DNA of 7,359 bases, taken from contig JACREW010000103.1 in the NCBI GenBank assembly GCA_016212685.1, positions 1-7,359 on the forward strand, written 5' to 3'. The position numbers and the translations under genes were made by a program. This DNA is from Nitrospirota bacterium. GTDB taxonomy: Bacteria > Nitrospirota > Thermodesulfovibrionia > Thermodesulfovibrionales > Dissulfurispiraceae. The notes below the pieces were generated by a model, which had not been told where the DNA came from, did not search any database, and was given only the letters and a program-made list of their open reading frames with translations. Position 1 is the first letter of the stretch, and each line of letters opens with the position of its first letter. Below are positions 1-6,254 of this stretch, piece after piece.

Positions 1-663
1 ACGGCTACCGGTCCTGGTGGAAGCACCACTTCTGATGCAGTTAGTACCACTACCGGTTATTGCCTACCTTCCATTCCCTCAGTTACTTCTTTGAATACTG
101 GCTGCGAAGCTTCAAATCCTGTTAATAATATTTCTTTAGATGACCTCAAAAAGGTTTATGACGGAAAAATCACATCATGGAAAGATCTGGGCGCTGAAGA
201 TAAAAGAATCGTTCTCGTGACCCTCGGCGGACAGGGAAAATATTCAGGGGTCGAACATATGTTCAGGTGGCTTGTATACAATGATCCCGAATATGATTTT
301 AAAGCCTTATCTCATATTGTAAAATCATCCGGCAGTTTAAGGGCAAAGTTTGAGAAAACACCTTGGTCGCTTGGATTAGACGGGGTCAGCGCTGCAATAA
401 AAAGGGAGGTTAAAATACTTTCTTTAGACGGAATAAGCCCGTCTAAAGAGAATATTGCTTCGGGGAAATATTCGTTATTCCGCCCGCTCTATCTTGCCGT
501 AAACAAAAACCTCAAAAATCCGGAAGTGAAAAAATTTATCGACTTCATACTGGGTCCCGAAGGTCAGGCAGTAATATCGGAACAGGGAACGGTCAATCTG
601 ACGGAAGGAAAGGCTTTAGCGCCGCTGTGGGACGAGAAAAAGGCAAGATTCGGTCTAAAGTAA
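1..663 (+). CDS. PstS-like periplasmic solute-binding protein, C-terminal part (5' partial)
   Basis: Frame 1 is open from the window edge to TAA at 661-663, giving 220 codons. From about base 112 the protein resembles the second half of PstS-type ABC-transporter binding proteins: NPVNNISLDDLKKVYDGKI then TSWKDLG (the usual 'NPV..L....+..I+.G+ITNW..+G' block), a C-terminal SGKYSLFRPLYLAVNK segment, and KKFIDFILGPEGQAVISEQG. Family members bind phosphate or similar oxyanions in the periplasm. The N-terminal lobe and signal peptide would lie upstream. A TTG at 91 could be called as a start, but no Shine-Dalgarno precedes it and the family needs more N-terminal sequence, so I treat the gene as 5' partial. 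Oddities: the usual R-x-x-G-S-G-T anion loop is not recognisable (codons 74-84 read TLGGQGKYSGV), and codons 1-37 are Ser/Thr-rich and unlike the family. No pstC, pstA or pstB is in view, and the next gene, a sensor kinase, starts 18 bases later, so a sensory role is plausible. Family assignment is fairly sure; the ligand is not. Confidence 0.75.
   Translation, partial: TATGPGGSTTSDAVSTTTGYCLPSIPSVTSLNTGCEASNPVNNISLDDLKKVYDGKITSWKDLGAEDKRIVLVTLGGQGKYSGVEHMFRWLVYNDPEYDFKALSHIVKSSGSLRAKFEKTPWSLGLDGVSAAIKREVKILSLDGISPSKENIASGKYSLFRPLYLAVNKNLKNPEVKKFIDFILGPEGQAVISEQGTVNLTEGKALAPLWDEKKARFGLK
421..449. repeat. Perfect 11-bp inverted repeat inside the binding-protein gene
   Basis: TCTTTAGACGG (421-431) is the exact reverse complement of CCGTCTAAAGA (439-449), leaving a 7-base loop AATAAGC. 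It lies wholly in coding sequence (LSLDGISPSKEN). No T-run follows, so it is not an intrinsic terminator. It may be chance or a mild mRNA hairpin. Confidence 0.7.
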
Positions 664-681
664 ATTGTTAAGAGGGATTTT

Positions 682-3600
682 ATGAAGATAGGCCAACGGA
701 TAATCTTAGCGGCAGGCGCACTGATATCTACCGTGCTGCTGATACAGGGCGCCGTATCGCAGATAATCATAAGAGATGAGCTTAAATCGGTTGCAATCGG
801 ACACTTGACCTCAGAGGCAAAGGGGAAAACCCTGATGCTAAATGACCTCTTAGAGTACACAAATAGAGACATCTCTACGATGCGGACACATAAGGCATTT
901 GAAAATCTTTTCACTTCGAGGGCGCTGAATGACAAAGATGGAATACTTACTTCCGAGTTTGAGCTCGAATCGTTTTTTATAAATATTCAACGCGTTAACC
1001 CTCAATACGCAAAAATACAGCTTACATCCTCAAAAGGAGAACCTATACTGCAGATTACTAAAGGCAAGCGCACGGAACGCTTTGACAGGCACGATCATGC
1101 CGGGATGCTCAAGCAATTCGGTCGGAATCCGTCAGACACCCGCAAAAAGCAGACATCTTCATTCGGCGTGATTCATAAGCTGCTTCGGGACAAAGGAGAC
1201 GGATGGGCGCTTCTATCCGCCGCCCCGCTCATTTTTCATGAAAAAATAGAGGGTCTTTTATGGGTTTACCAGCCGATAGACGGTTATATAAAACAGACAT
1301 TCTCGGAGATCTCAAATGCCGGAATGTCTTATGCGATATCCAACGGCCATGGGACAGTTATTGCGCATTCTGCGAATATCAAATCCGAAATTATCTCCGG
1401 CCTTGTAAAAGGAGAACTGCCGGACTGGGTAATTGCAAGCGAACATCTTCCATCTCTAAGTTTAAAAATAAGCATGGGAATCGAAAAGGCAAAGGCTTTT
1501 AAGGGTTTGAACGATTTATTGCTGATCGGGATAGGTATTTTAGCGCTGTCGCTTATCTCTTCAATGTTGATACTGGGTATTATTGCCCGTAATATTTCGA
1601 AACCCATCAATAACCTTGTTGGCTGGTCGGAAAGGCTTTCCGGCAAAGGAGATCTCAGCGTTGAAGACATCAGAATAACGAATGACGAGATAGGGGAGCT
1701 TAACGCCGGTTATAAAAGGGTGGTGGATTCGTTTCGGGAGACGGCATCGGTATGCGAGGCTATATCGAGGGGAGATTTCAGCGGAACGCTTGAGATCAAA
1801 AGCGAAAAGGATGCGCTCGGCATATCTGTAAATAAGATGATAAATGACCTGAAACAGGCGACCGAGCGCAACAAGAGACAAAACTGGCTGAAAAACGGCA
1901 TAGCGGAATTAAACGACAAAATGCGCGGAGATCAGGATATTGCAACCCTGTCGCAGAACATAATCGGGCATCTCGCAGCTTATTTAAGCGCACAGGTCGG
2001 GGCATTGTATCTATGCGATGAGAATAATATTTTAAAACTAACCGGCAGTTATGCCCGTCCGGCAGCAGAAGGCATTTCTGCCGAATACAGGATCGGCGAA
2101 GGGCTGATCGGACAGGCTGCTATAGGGAAAAAACCGATTATTGTAACCGATATCCCGGACAGTTATGCCAAAATTTCCTCGGGCATAGGCGAGGCTGCTC
2201 CTCGTAATATTGTTGTTGCCCCATTTTTATATGAAGGAGAGGTAAAGGGAGCGCTGGAAATAGGCTCATTCCATGAAATAACGGACTTACACATGGAGTT
2301 TCTCGGGCAGGTTTTGGAAGGCATTGCCATCAGCATGAACTCTGTCCAAGCCGGTTGGAGGATAAGAGAACTGCTGGAAAAAACGCAGCAGCAGACCGAA
2401 GAATTACGCATTCAGCAGGAAGAGCTGCAGCAGATAAACGAAGAATTGGAAGAACAGTCGCAGGCGCTCGAAAGGCAGAAGGACGATCTGCAGGAGAAAA
2501 ATGAAGAGCTGGAGACCGCCAAACAAATGCTCGAGCATAAGGCCGAAGAATTGGAGTTGAGCAGCAAATACAAATCTCAGTTCCTTGCCAATATGTCGCA
2601 TGAACTGAGGACTCCTCTGAACAGCATGCTCGTCCTTTCGCAAATATTAATGCAGAACGAAAGCGGCAATCTCACGGAGAGACAGGTGGAATATGCCTCT
2701 ACAGTCCGCAATGCCGGTTCCGATTTGCTGTCGCTTATCAACGATATACTCGACCTCTCGAAAATCGAGGCAGGGAAAATGGAGATACACCACGACAAAG
2801 TAAGCATCGAAGACTTCCTTGCCAACGCAGAGGCTAATTTCAAGCACATTGCTCAGAAAAAGGGGTTAAGCCTGAAAATAGAAAAATCCGCTGATGTGCC
2901 CGCCTATATCATTACGGACAGACAGAGATTCGAGCAGATTATCAGAAATTTTCTCTCCAATGCATTTAAGTTTACCCACAAGGGCGGCATTACCCTAAGT
3001 ATTCATAGACCATGCAGCGGCATTGTCCTGAAAAGCTCCTTAGAGCTTTCCAATACCATCGCAATAACGGTCTCCGATACAGGTATCGGCATCCCTAAAA
3101 ACAAGCAGGATTTAATATTCGAGGCCTTTCAGCAGGCAGACGGCGCAACGAGCAGACATTACGGAGGGACAGGACTGGGACTTACCATTTCAAGGGACCT
3201 CGCAAAACTTTTAAGCGGAGAGATTCAATTGCACAGCATAGAGGGTAAAGGAGCTGCCTTTACCCTCTATCTGCCGGAATCTCCGGAAAAAACGCACGAA
3301 ATGGAAGCGGAGCGCGATATGACCTGCCATGCAGAGCCGTGTCCGGAGGCGGTCGTTCCGAAAGACATACCGCCCGATGTGCAGTTGCAATTAGGGGATA
3401 TTCGCGATGACCGCAGAAATATATCCCCGGGCGCCAGAATAGTTTTGATTGTCGAGGACGACCCCAAATTCGCAAAAATCCTTTATGACCTTGCCGTTGA
3501 AAGGGGATTTAAAGGCTTAATAGCAGGGGACGGAGAAGCAGGCATCTATCTTGCGGATTATTACAAACCCAGCGCCGTTATCCTCGATATCGGACTCCCG

Positions 3601-4608
3601 AGAATGGACGGCTGGACGGTTATGAAAAGGCTTAAGACAAATCCCAAGACCCGTCATATACCTGTACACTTCATGTCGGCAAACGACAAGCGCCTCGAAG
3701 CCATGAGAATGGGCGCCATAGGTTATCTGACCAAGCCGGTCAGCATGGAAAAACTCAATGGCGCATTCGACAAAATAGAGCATGCCGTCTCAAAGAGCAT
3801 AAAAAACCTGTTGATAGTAGACGATGACGAAGCCATGAGAAAAAGCATTATCGAACTCGTCGGCAAAGGAGAAGATATTGTAATCACTGCTGTCGGAACA
3901 GCGCATGAGGCATATGAGATTCTGAAGTCAAAAGGTTTCGACTGCATGATCCTCGACCTCGGACTTCCTGACATGTCGGGTTTCGAATTATTGGAGAACA
4001 TCAGAAAAGATAAGGCTGTATCAAATATCCCCGCTATTATACACACAGGCAGAGAGCTTACGAAAGAAGAGGATGCAAGGCTTCAGGAGCTTGCAGACAG
4101 CATCATTATCAAAGGGGCCAAGTCCCCTGAGAGGCTTGTCGATGAAACCGCTTTATTCCTCCATTGCGTAGAGGCAGGGCTGCCTGGAGAGAAACGGGAA
4201 ACGATGAAAGCCGCATACGACAGAGATGCTGTCCTTAAAGACAAGAAAATACTCGTGGCGGACGATGACATGCGCAATGTGTTTGCGATGACGAGCGTCC
4301 TCGAAGGAAAAGGCATGAAAGTATCGATAGCAAAAAACGGCAGGGAGGCGCTGAAATACCTCGAACAATATCCCGATACCGACATGGTATTGATGGATAT
4401 AATGATGCCTGAAATGGACGGATACGAGGCAATGGGAGAGATAAGAAAACAGAAAAGATTCGAGAAGCTTCCCATTATTGCAATTACCGCAAAGGCCATG
4501 AGAGGCGATAGAAATAAATGTGTCGAGGCAGGGGCAAGCGACTATCTTGCAAAACCCATCGAGGTCGATAAATTATTGTCGCTCTTGAGAGTGTGGCTCT
4601 ATAGATAA
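682..4608 (+). CDS. Membrane hybrid sensor histidine kinase: sensor-HAMP-GAF-HisKA-HATPase-REC-REC-REC
   Basis: This is a 1308-residue inner-membrane kinase. ATG 682 follows AGAGGG (671-676) at good spacing. Order: membrane helix (about 7-30); periplasmic, possibly Cache-like sensor (31-277); second helix (278-302); HAMP (303-350) with a second HAMP-like stretch (about 351-395); GAF (about 404-555); long Glu/Gln-rich coiled coil (561-628); HisKA with SHELRTPLNSM and phosphoacceptor H640; HATPase with N-box N756/N760, DTGIGIP at 799-805 and GGTGLGL at 828-834. Three receivers follow: REC1 (D926/D927, acceptor D969, K1018), REC2 (D1048/D1049, acceptor D1092, T1122, K1144) and REC3 (D1194/D1195, acceptor D1239, T1269, K1291). 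All acidic pockets and acceptors are present, so all three could be phosphorylated. No HPt domain ends the protein, so onward transfer needs another protein. Middle-receiver phrases such as HTGRELTKEE and KSPERLVDETALFLH match a recurring family of these large hybrids. The gene sits between a binding protein and a CheR-CheB fusion. The domain calls are strong; the signal sensed is unknown. Confidence 0.95.
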   Translation: MKIGQRIILAAGALISTVLLIQGAVSQIIIRDELKSVAIGHLTSEAKGKTLMLNDLLEYTNRDISTMRTHKAFENLFTSRALNDKDGILTSEFELESFFINIQRVNPQYAKIQLTSSKGEPILQITKGKRTERFDRHDHAGMLKQFGRNPSDTRKKQTSSFGVIHKLLRDKGDGWALLSAAPLIFHEKIEGLLWVYQPIDGYIKQTFSEISNAGMSYAISNGHGTVIAHSANIKSEIISGLVKGELPDWVIASEHLPSLSLKISMGIEKAKAFKGLNDLLLIGIGILALSLISSMLILGIIARNISKPINNLVGWSERLSGKGDLSVEDIRITNDEIGELNAGYKRVVDSFRETASVCEAISRGDFSGTLEIKSEKDALGISVNKMINDLKQATERNKRQNWLKNGIAELNDKMRGDQDIATLSQNIIGHLAAYLSAQVGALYLCDENNILKLTGSYARPAAEGISAEYRIGEGLIGQAAIGKKPIIVTDIPDSYAKISSGIGEAAPRNIVVAPFLYEGEVKGALEIGSFHEITDLHMEFLGQVLEGIAISMNSVQAGWRIRELLEKTQQQTEELRIQQEELQQINEELEEQSQALERQKDDLQEKNEELETAKQMLEHKAEELELSSKYKSQFLANMSHELRTPLNSMLVLSQILMQNESGNLTERQVEYASTVRNAGSDLLSLINDILDLSKIEAGKMEIHHDKVSIEDFLANAEANFKHIAQKKGLSLKIEKSADVPAYIITDRQRFEQIIRNFLSNAFKFTHKGGITLSIHRPCSGIVLKSSLELSNTIAITVSDTGIGIPKNKQDLIFEAFQQADGATSRHYGGTGLGLTISRDLAKLLSGEIQLHSIEGKGAAFTLYLPESPEKTHEMEAERDMTCHAEPCPEAVVPKDIPPDVQLQLGDIRDDRRNISPGARIVLIVEDDPKFAKILYDLAVERGFKGLIAGDGEAGIYLADYYKPSAVILDIGLPRMDGWTVMKRLKTNPKTRHIPVHFMSANDKRLEAMRMGAIGYLTKPVSMEKLNGAFDKIEHAVSKSIKNLLIVDDDEAMRKSIIELVGKGEDIVITAVGTAHEAYEILKSKGFDCMILDLGLPDMSGFELLENIRKDKAVSNIPAIIHTGRELTKEEDARLQELADSIIIKGAKSPERLVDETALFLHCVEAGLPGEKRETMKAAYDRDAVLKDKKILVADDDMRNVFAMTSVLEGKGMKVSIAKNGREALKYLEQYPDTDMVLMDIMMPEMDGYEAMGEIRKQKRFEKLPIIAITAKAMRGDRNKCVEAGASDYLAKPIEVDKLLSLLRVWLYR
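3238..3270. repeat. Perfect 14-bp inverted repeat inside the kinase ATPase domain
   Basis: ATAGAGGGTAAAGG (3238-3251) is exactly complementary in reverse to CCTTTACCCTCTAT (3257-3270), with a 5-base loop AGCTG. It encodes residues 853-863 (IEGKGAAFTLY), the final glycine-rich strand of the ATPase domain, a position conserved at protein level. No T-run follows, so it does not look like a terminator. A perfect 14-bp stem is rarely expected by chance in a window this size. Confidence 0.85.
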
Positions 4609-4610
4609 AG

Positions 4611-4620
4611 GGATATATCC
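4611..4620. repeat. Short perfect palindrome just after the kinase stop codon
   Basis: GGATATATCC is a 10-base self-complementary palindrome starting two bases after the TAA of the kinase gene and directly abutting the C-rich repeat region. It could be an edge of the inserted repeat block or a protein-binding site. Nothing in the sequence decides between these or chance. Confidence 0.4.
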
Positions 4621-4726
4621 CCCCTCCCTCCAAGGGAGAGGACTTCCCTCTCCCCTTGTGGGGGGAGTTCTCCAGATTCCCCTCTCCCCTTGTGGGAGAG
4701 GGTTAGGGTGAGGGGGTGCAGGATTA
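4621..4726. repeat. Cluster of tandem C-run/G-run palindromes filling the intergenic gap (REP/MITE-like)
   Basis: Three hairpins stand in a row. The first pairs CTCCCT (4624-4629) with AGGGAG (4633-4638). The second is built on a 17-base unit, CCCTCTCCCCTTGTGGG (4646-4662). The third repeats the same 17 bases exactly (4680-4696) and extends to a perfect 9-bp stem, CCCTCTCCC (4680-4688) with GGGAGAGGG (4694-4702), around a 5-base loop. A tail TTAGGGTGAGGGGG and GGATTA closes the block at about 4726. There is no coding capacity. The layout is that of short non-autonomous palindromic intergenic elements. I recall similar sequences from many environmental bacterial genomes but cannot confirm copies here. 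The block splits an otherwise tight operon and ends 13 bases before the next start codon, so it could affect mRNA processing, attenuation or translation. Confidence 0.8.
4694..4716 (+). promoter_or_regulatory. Putative G-quadruplex motif upstream of the CheR-CheB gene
   Basis: Four G-runs (4694-4696, 4700-4702, 4706-4708 and 4712-4716) are separated by three loops of exactly three bases (AGA, TTA, TGA). This satisfies the standard G3+N1-7 quadruplex pattern on the coding (mRNA) strand and is strictly 6-base periodic. The first two runs are also the right arm of the 9-bp hairpin at 4680-4702, so the two folds exclude each other. The motif ends 23 bases before the ATG at 4740. A regulatory role is inferred; the motif itself is visible. 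Confidence 0.5.
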
Positions 4727-4739
4727 GAAAAAAGAGTTT

Positions 4740-6239
4740 ATGAAACCAACTGAAAACATTGACGCCGAAATTCAACAGCTTATAGAGGCTTTATACCTGA
4801 AATACGGGTATGACCTCGGACATTATGCAAAGTCGTTCATAAAGAGGAGAATCCTGCACAGGCTTTCCATTTCCGGAATCGCCGGCATTTCAGAGATGCA
4901 GCAAAAAGCCCTCGCTGACCCCGGGTTCTTTGAAGCCTTACTGCTGGACATCTCGATTACCGTAACCGAGATGTTCCGCGACCCATCGTTTTATTCGGCG
5001 CTCAGAAGAGAAGTCATCCCCTACTTAAAAACATATCCGTTTATAAAAATATGGGCTGCGGGCTGTGCAACGGGCGAAGAGGTTTATTCCCTGTCAATAC
5101 TCCTTAAAGAAGAGGGCCTATACAGAAGGTCTCTGATATACGCCACCGATTTCAATGATGTGGTCATTAAAAAGGCAAAGGACGGGATATACCCCATTCT
5201 CCATTTGCAAAAATATACCTCTAATTATCAGAAGGCCGGCGGCATCGAATCATTTGCCGACTACTATACCGCCGATTCCGAATACGTGATAATGAACAAA
5301 TCGCTGAAGGAAAACATCGTATTTTCCAATCATAACCTGATAACAGACGGTGTTTTCAATGAAATGAATCTCATCTTATGCCGTAATGTTCTTATCTATT
5401 TCGACAGGGATTTGCAAAATCGTGTTATCAAGCTGTTTTATGACAGTTTATGCCATAACGGATTTCTTTGTCTCGGTTCCAAAGAGAGTTTAAGGCCCTC
5501 TATGCATAAACATGACTTTGAGGAGGTCGCATCTGCCGAAAAGATATATCGCAAAAAAGAAAAAATACAAGCGCTGCAGACCGAAAATTCTTATACTGCT
5601 TATACTGATCATACCGGGCTCCAAGTTTCGCACATGCAGCCCTCGGACAGGGAAGCGACAAAATACGAGGCCGTCGTCATAGGCGCATCTGCCGGCGGTA
5701 TAAAAGCCCTCAGCGTCATACTCTCTTCCCTGCCTTCCGATTTCCCTATCTCCGTTATTCTCGTCCAGCATCAGCACCCGTCAGCTTCGGGTTATCTGGC
5801 CGATCTCTTGAGTAAAACCTGCCTGCTGCATGTAAAAGAAGCTGAAGATAAAGAAAATATAAAACCGGGCGTAGTTTATATCGCTCCTCCCAATTATCAC
5901 CTAATGATCGAAGACGACAAAACATTTTCCATCTCTCTTTTCGAACGCGTCAGTTATGCAATCCCGTCCATCGATGTACTGTTCGAGACTGCTGCGGATG
6001 TATACAAAGAGAAAGTTATCGGCATCATTCTAACCGGCGCCAATGACGACGGCAGCGGAGGCTTGAGAAAAATCAAAGATCTCGGCGGATTTTCCGTAGT
6101 GCAGGATCCGGCGACAGCGGAGTTTGAATTAATGCCGAAGGCGGCAATAGCTGCCGCAAAGGCGGATTTAGTTCTTACAGTTGAACGAATAGGCCGGTTT
6201 CTTGCAAACATAGGGCAGGAAGAAACTGCAGACAGATAA
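4740..6239 (+). CDS. CheR-CheB fusion: SAM-dependent glutamate methyltransferase joined to methylesterase
   Basis: This is a 499-residue cytoplasmic protein. The N-terminal part (1-272) is CheR-like: an all-alpha N-domain with KSFIKRRILHRL, TVTEMFRDPSFY (74-85), the SAM-binding loop IWAAGCATGEEVYS (104-117) and LILCRNVLIYF (211-221). After a polar linker (273-308), the C-terminal part (309-495) is a CheB esterase with its catalytic triad: S317 in VIGASAGG, H344 in VQHQHP and D437 in LTGANDDGSGG, spaced as in known CheB. In chemotaxis these enzymes add methyl groups to receptor glutamates and remove them (CheB also deamidates glutamines). The N-terminal receiver that normally gates CheB is absent and CheR comes first, so esterase activity is not under ordinary CheA phosphate control. 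Fused CheB/CheR proteins are known beside non-chemotaxis hybrid kinases; the target here is unknown. The Shine-Dalgarno before ATG 4740 is weak (AAAGAG ending 3 bases upstream) and palindromic repeats lie just before it. The next gene starts 15 bases after the stop. Confidence 0.92.
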   Translation: MKPTENIDAEIQQLIEALYLKYGYDLGHYAKSFIKRRILHRLSISGIAGISEMQQKALADPGFFEALLLDISITVTEMFRDPSFYSALRREVIPYLKTYPFIKIWAAGCATGEEVYSLSILLKEEGLYRRSLIYATDFNDVVIKKAKDGIYPILHLQKYTSNYQKAGGIESFADYYTADSEYVIMNKSLKENIVFSNHNLITDGVFNEMNLILCRNVLIYFDRDLQNRVIKLFYDSLCHNGFLCLGSKESLRPSMHKHDFEEVASAEKIYRKKEKIQALQTENSYTAYTDHTGLQVSHMQPSDREATKYEAVVIGASAGGIKALSVILSSLPSDFPISVILVQHQHPSASGYLADLLSKTCLLHVKEAEDKENIKPGVVYIAPPNYHLMIEDDKTFSISLFERVSYAIPSIDVLFETAADVYKEKVIGIILTGANDDGSGGLRKIKDLGGFSVVQDPATAEFELMPKAAIAAAKADLVLTVERIGRFLANIGQEETADR

Positions 6240-6254
6240 ATAAGGGCATCGATA

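Noticed and set aside
91..663. TTG at 91 as the true start of the binding protein
   Set aside because: No Shine-Dalgarno lies upstream, the frame is open to base 1, and the family needs an N-terminal lobe and signal peptide.
1260..1502. Plus-strand 80-codon frame inside the hybrid kinase
   Set aside because: It is an out-of-frame overlap with the continuous 1308-residue kinase and has no ribosome site or domain.
4083..4499. Minus-strand 138-codon frame opposite the kinase receivers
   Set aside because: It lies wholly opposite well-supported receiver domains with conserved acceptors, and has a Ser-rich low-complexity translation typical of a shadow frame.
4680..4716. Intrinsic terminator after the hybrid kinase gene
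   Set aside because: The 9-bp GC-rich hairpin is followed by G-runs and not by a T-run, so it lacks the terminator signature; a repeat element fits better.
4621..4726. CRISPR array in the intergenic repeats
   Set aside because: The repeat units are palindromic and adjacent, with only two copies of the 17-base unit and no regular unique spacers.
5634..6239. Separate internal start (ATG 5634) making a free CheB
   Set aside because: The ATG is in frame (M299), but no Shine-Dalgarno precedes it, and the frame from CheR through CheB is continuous.
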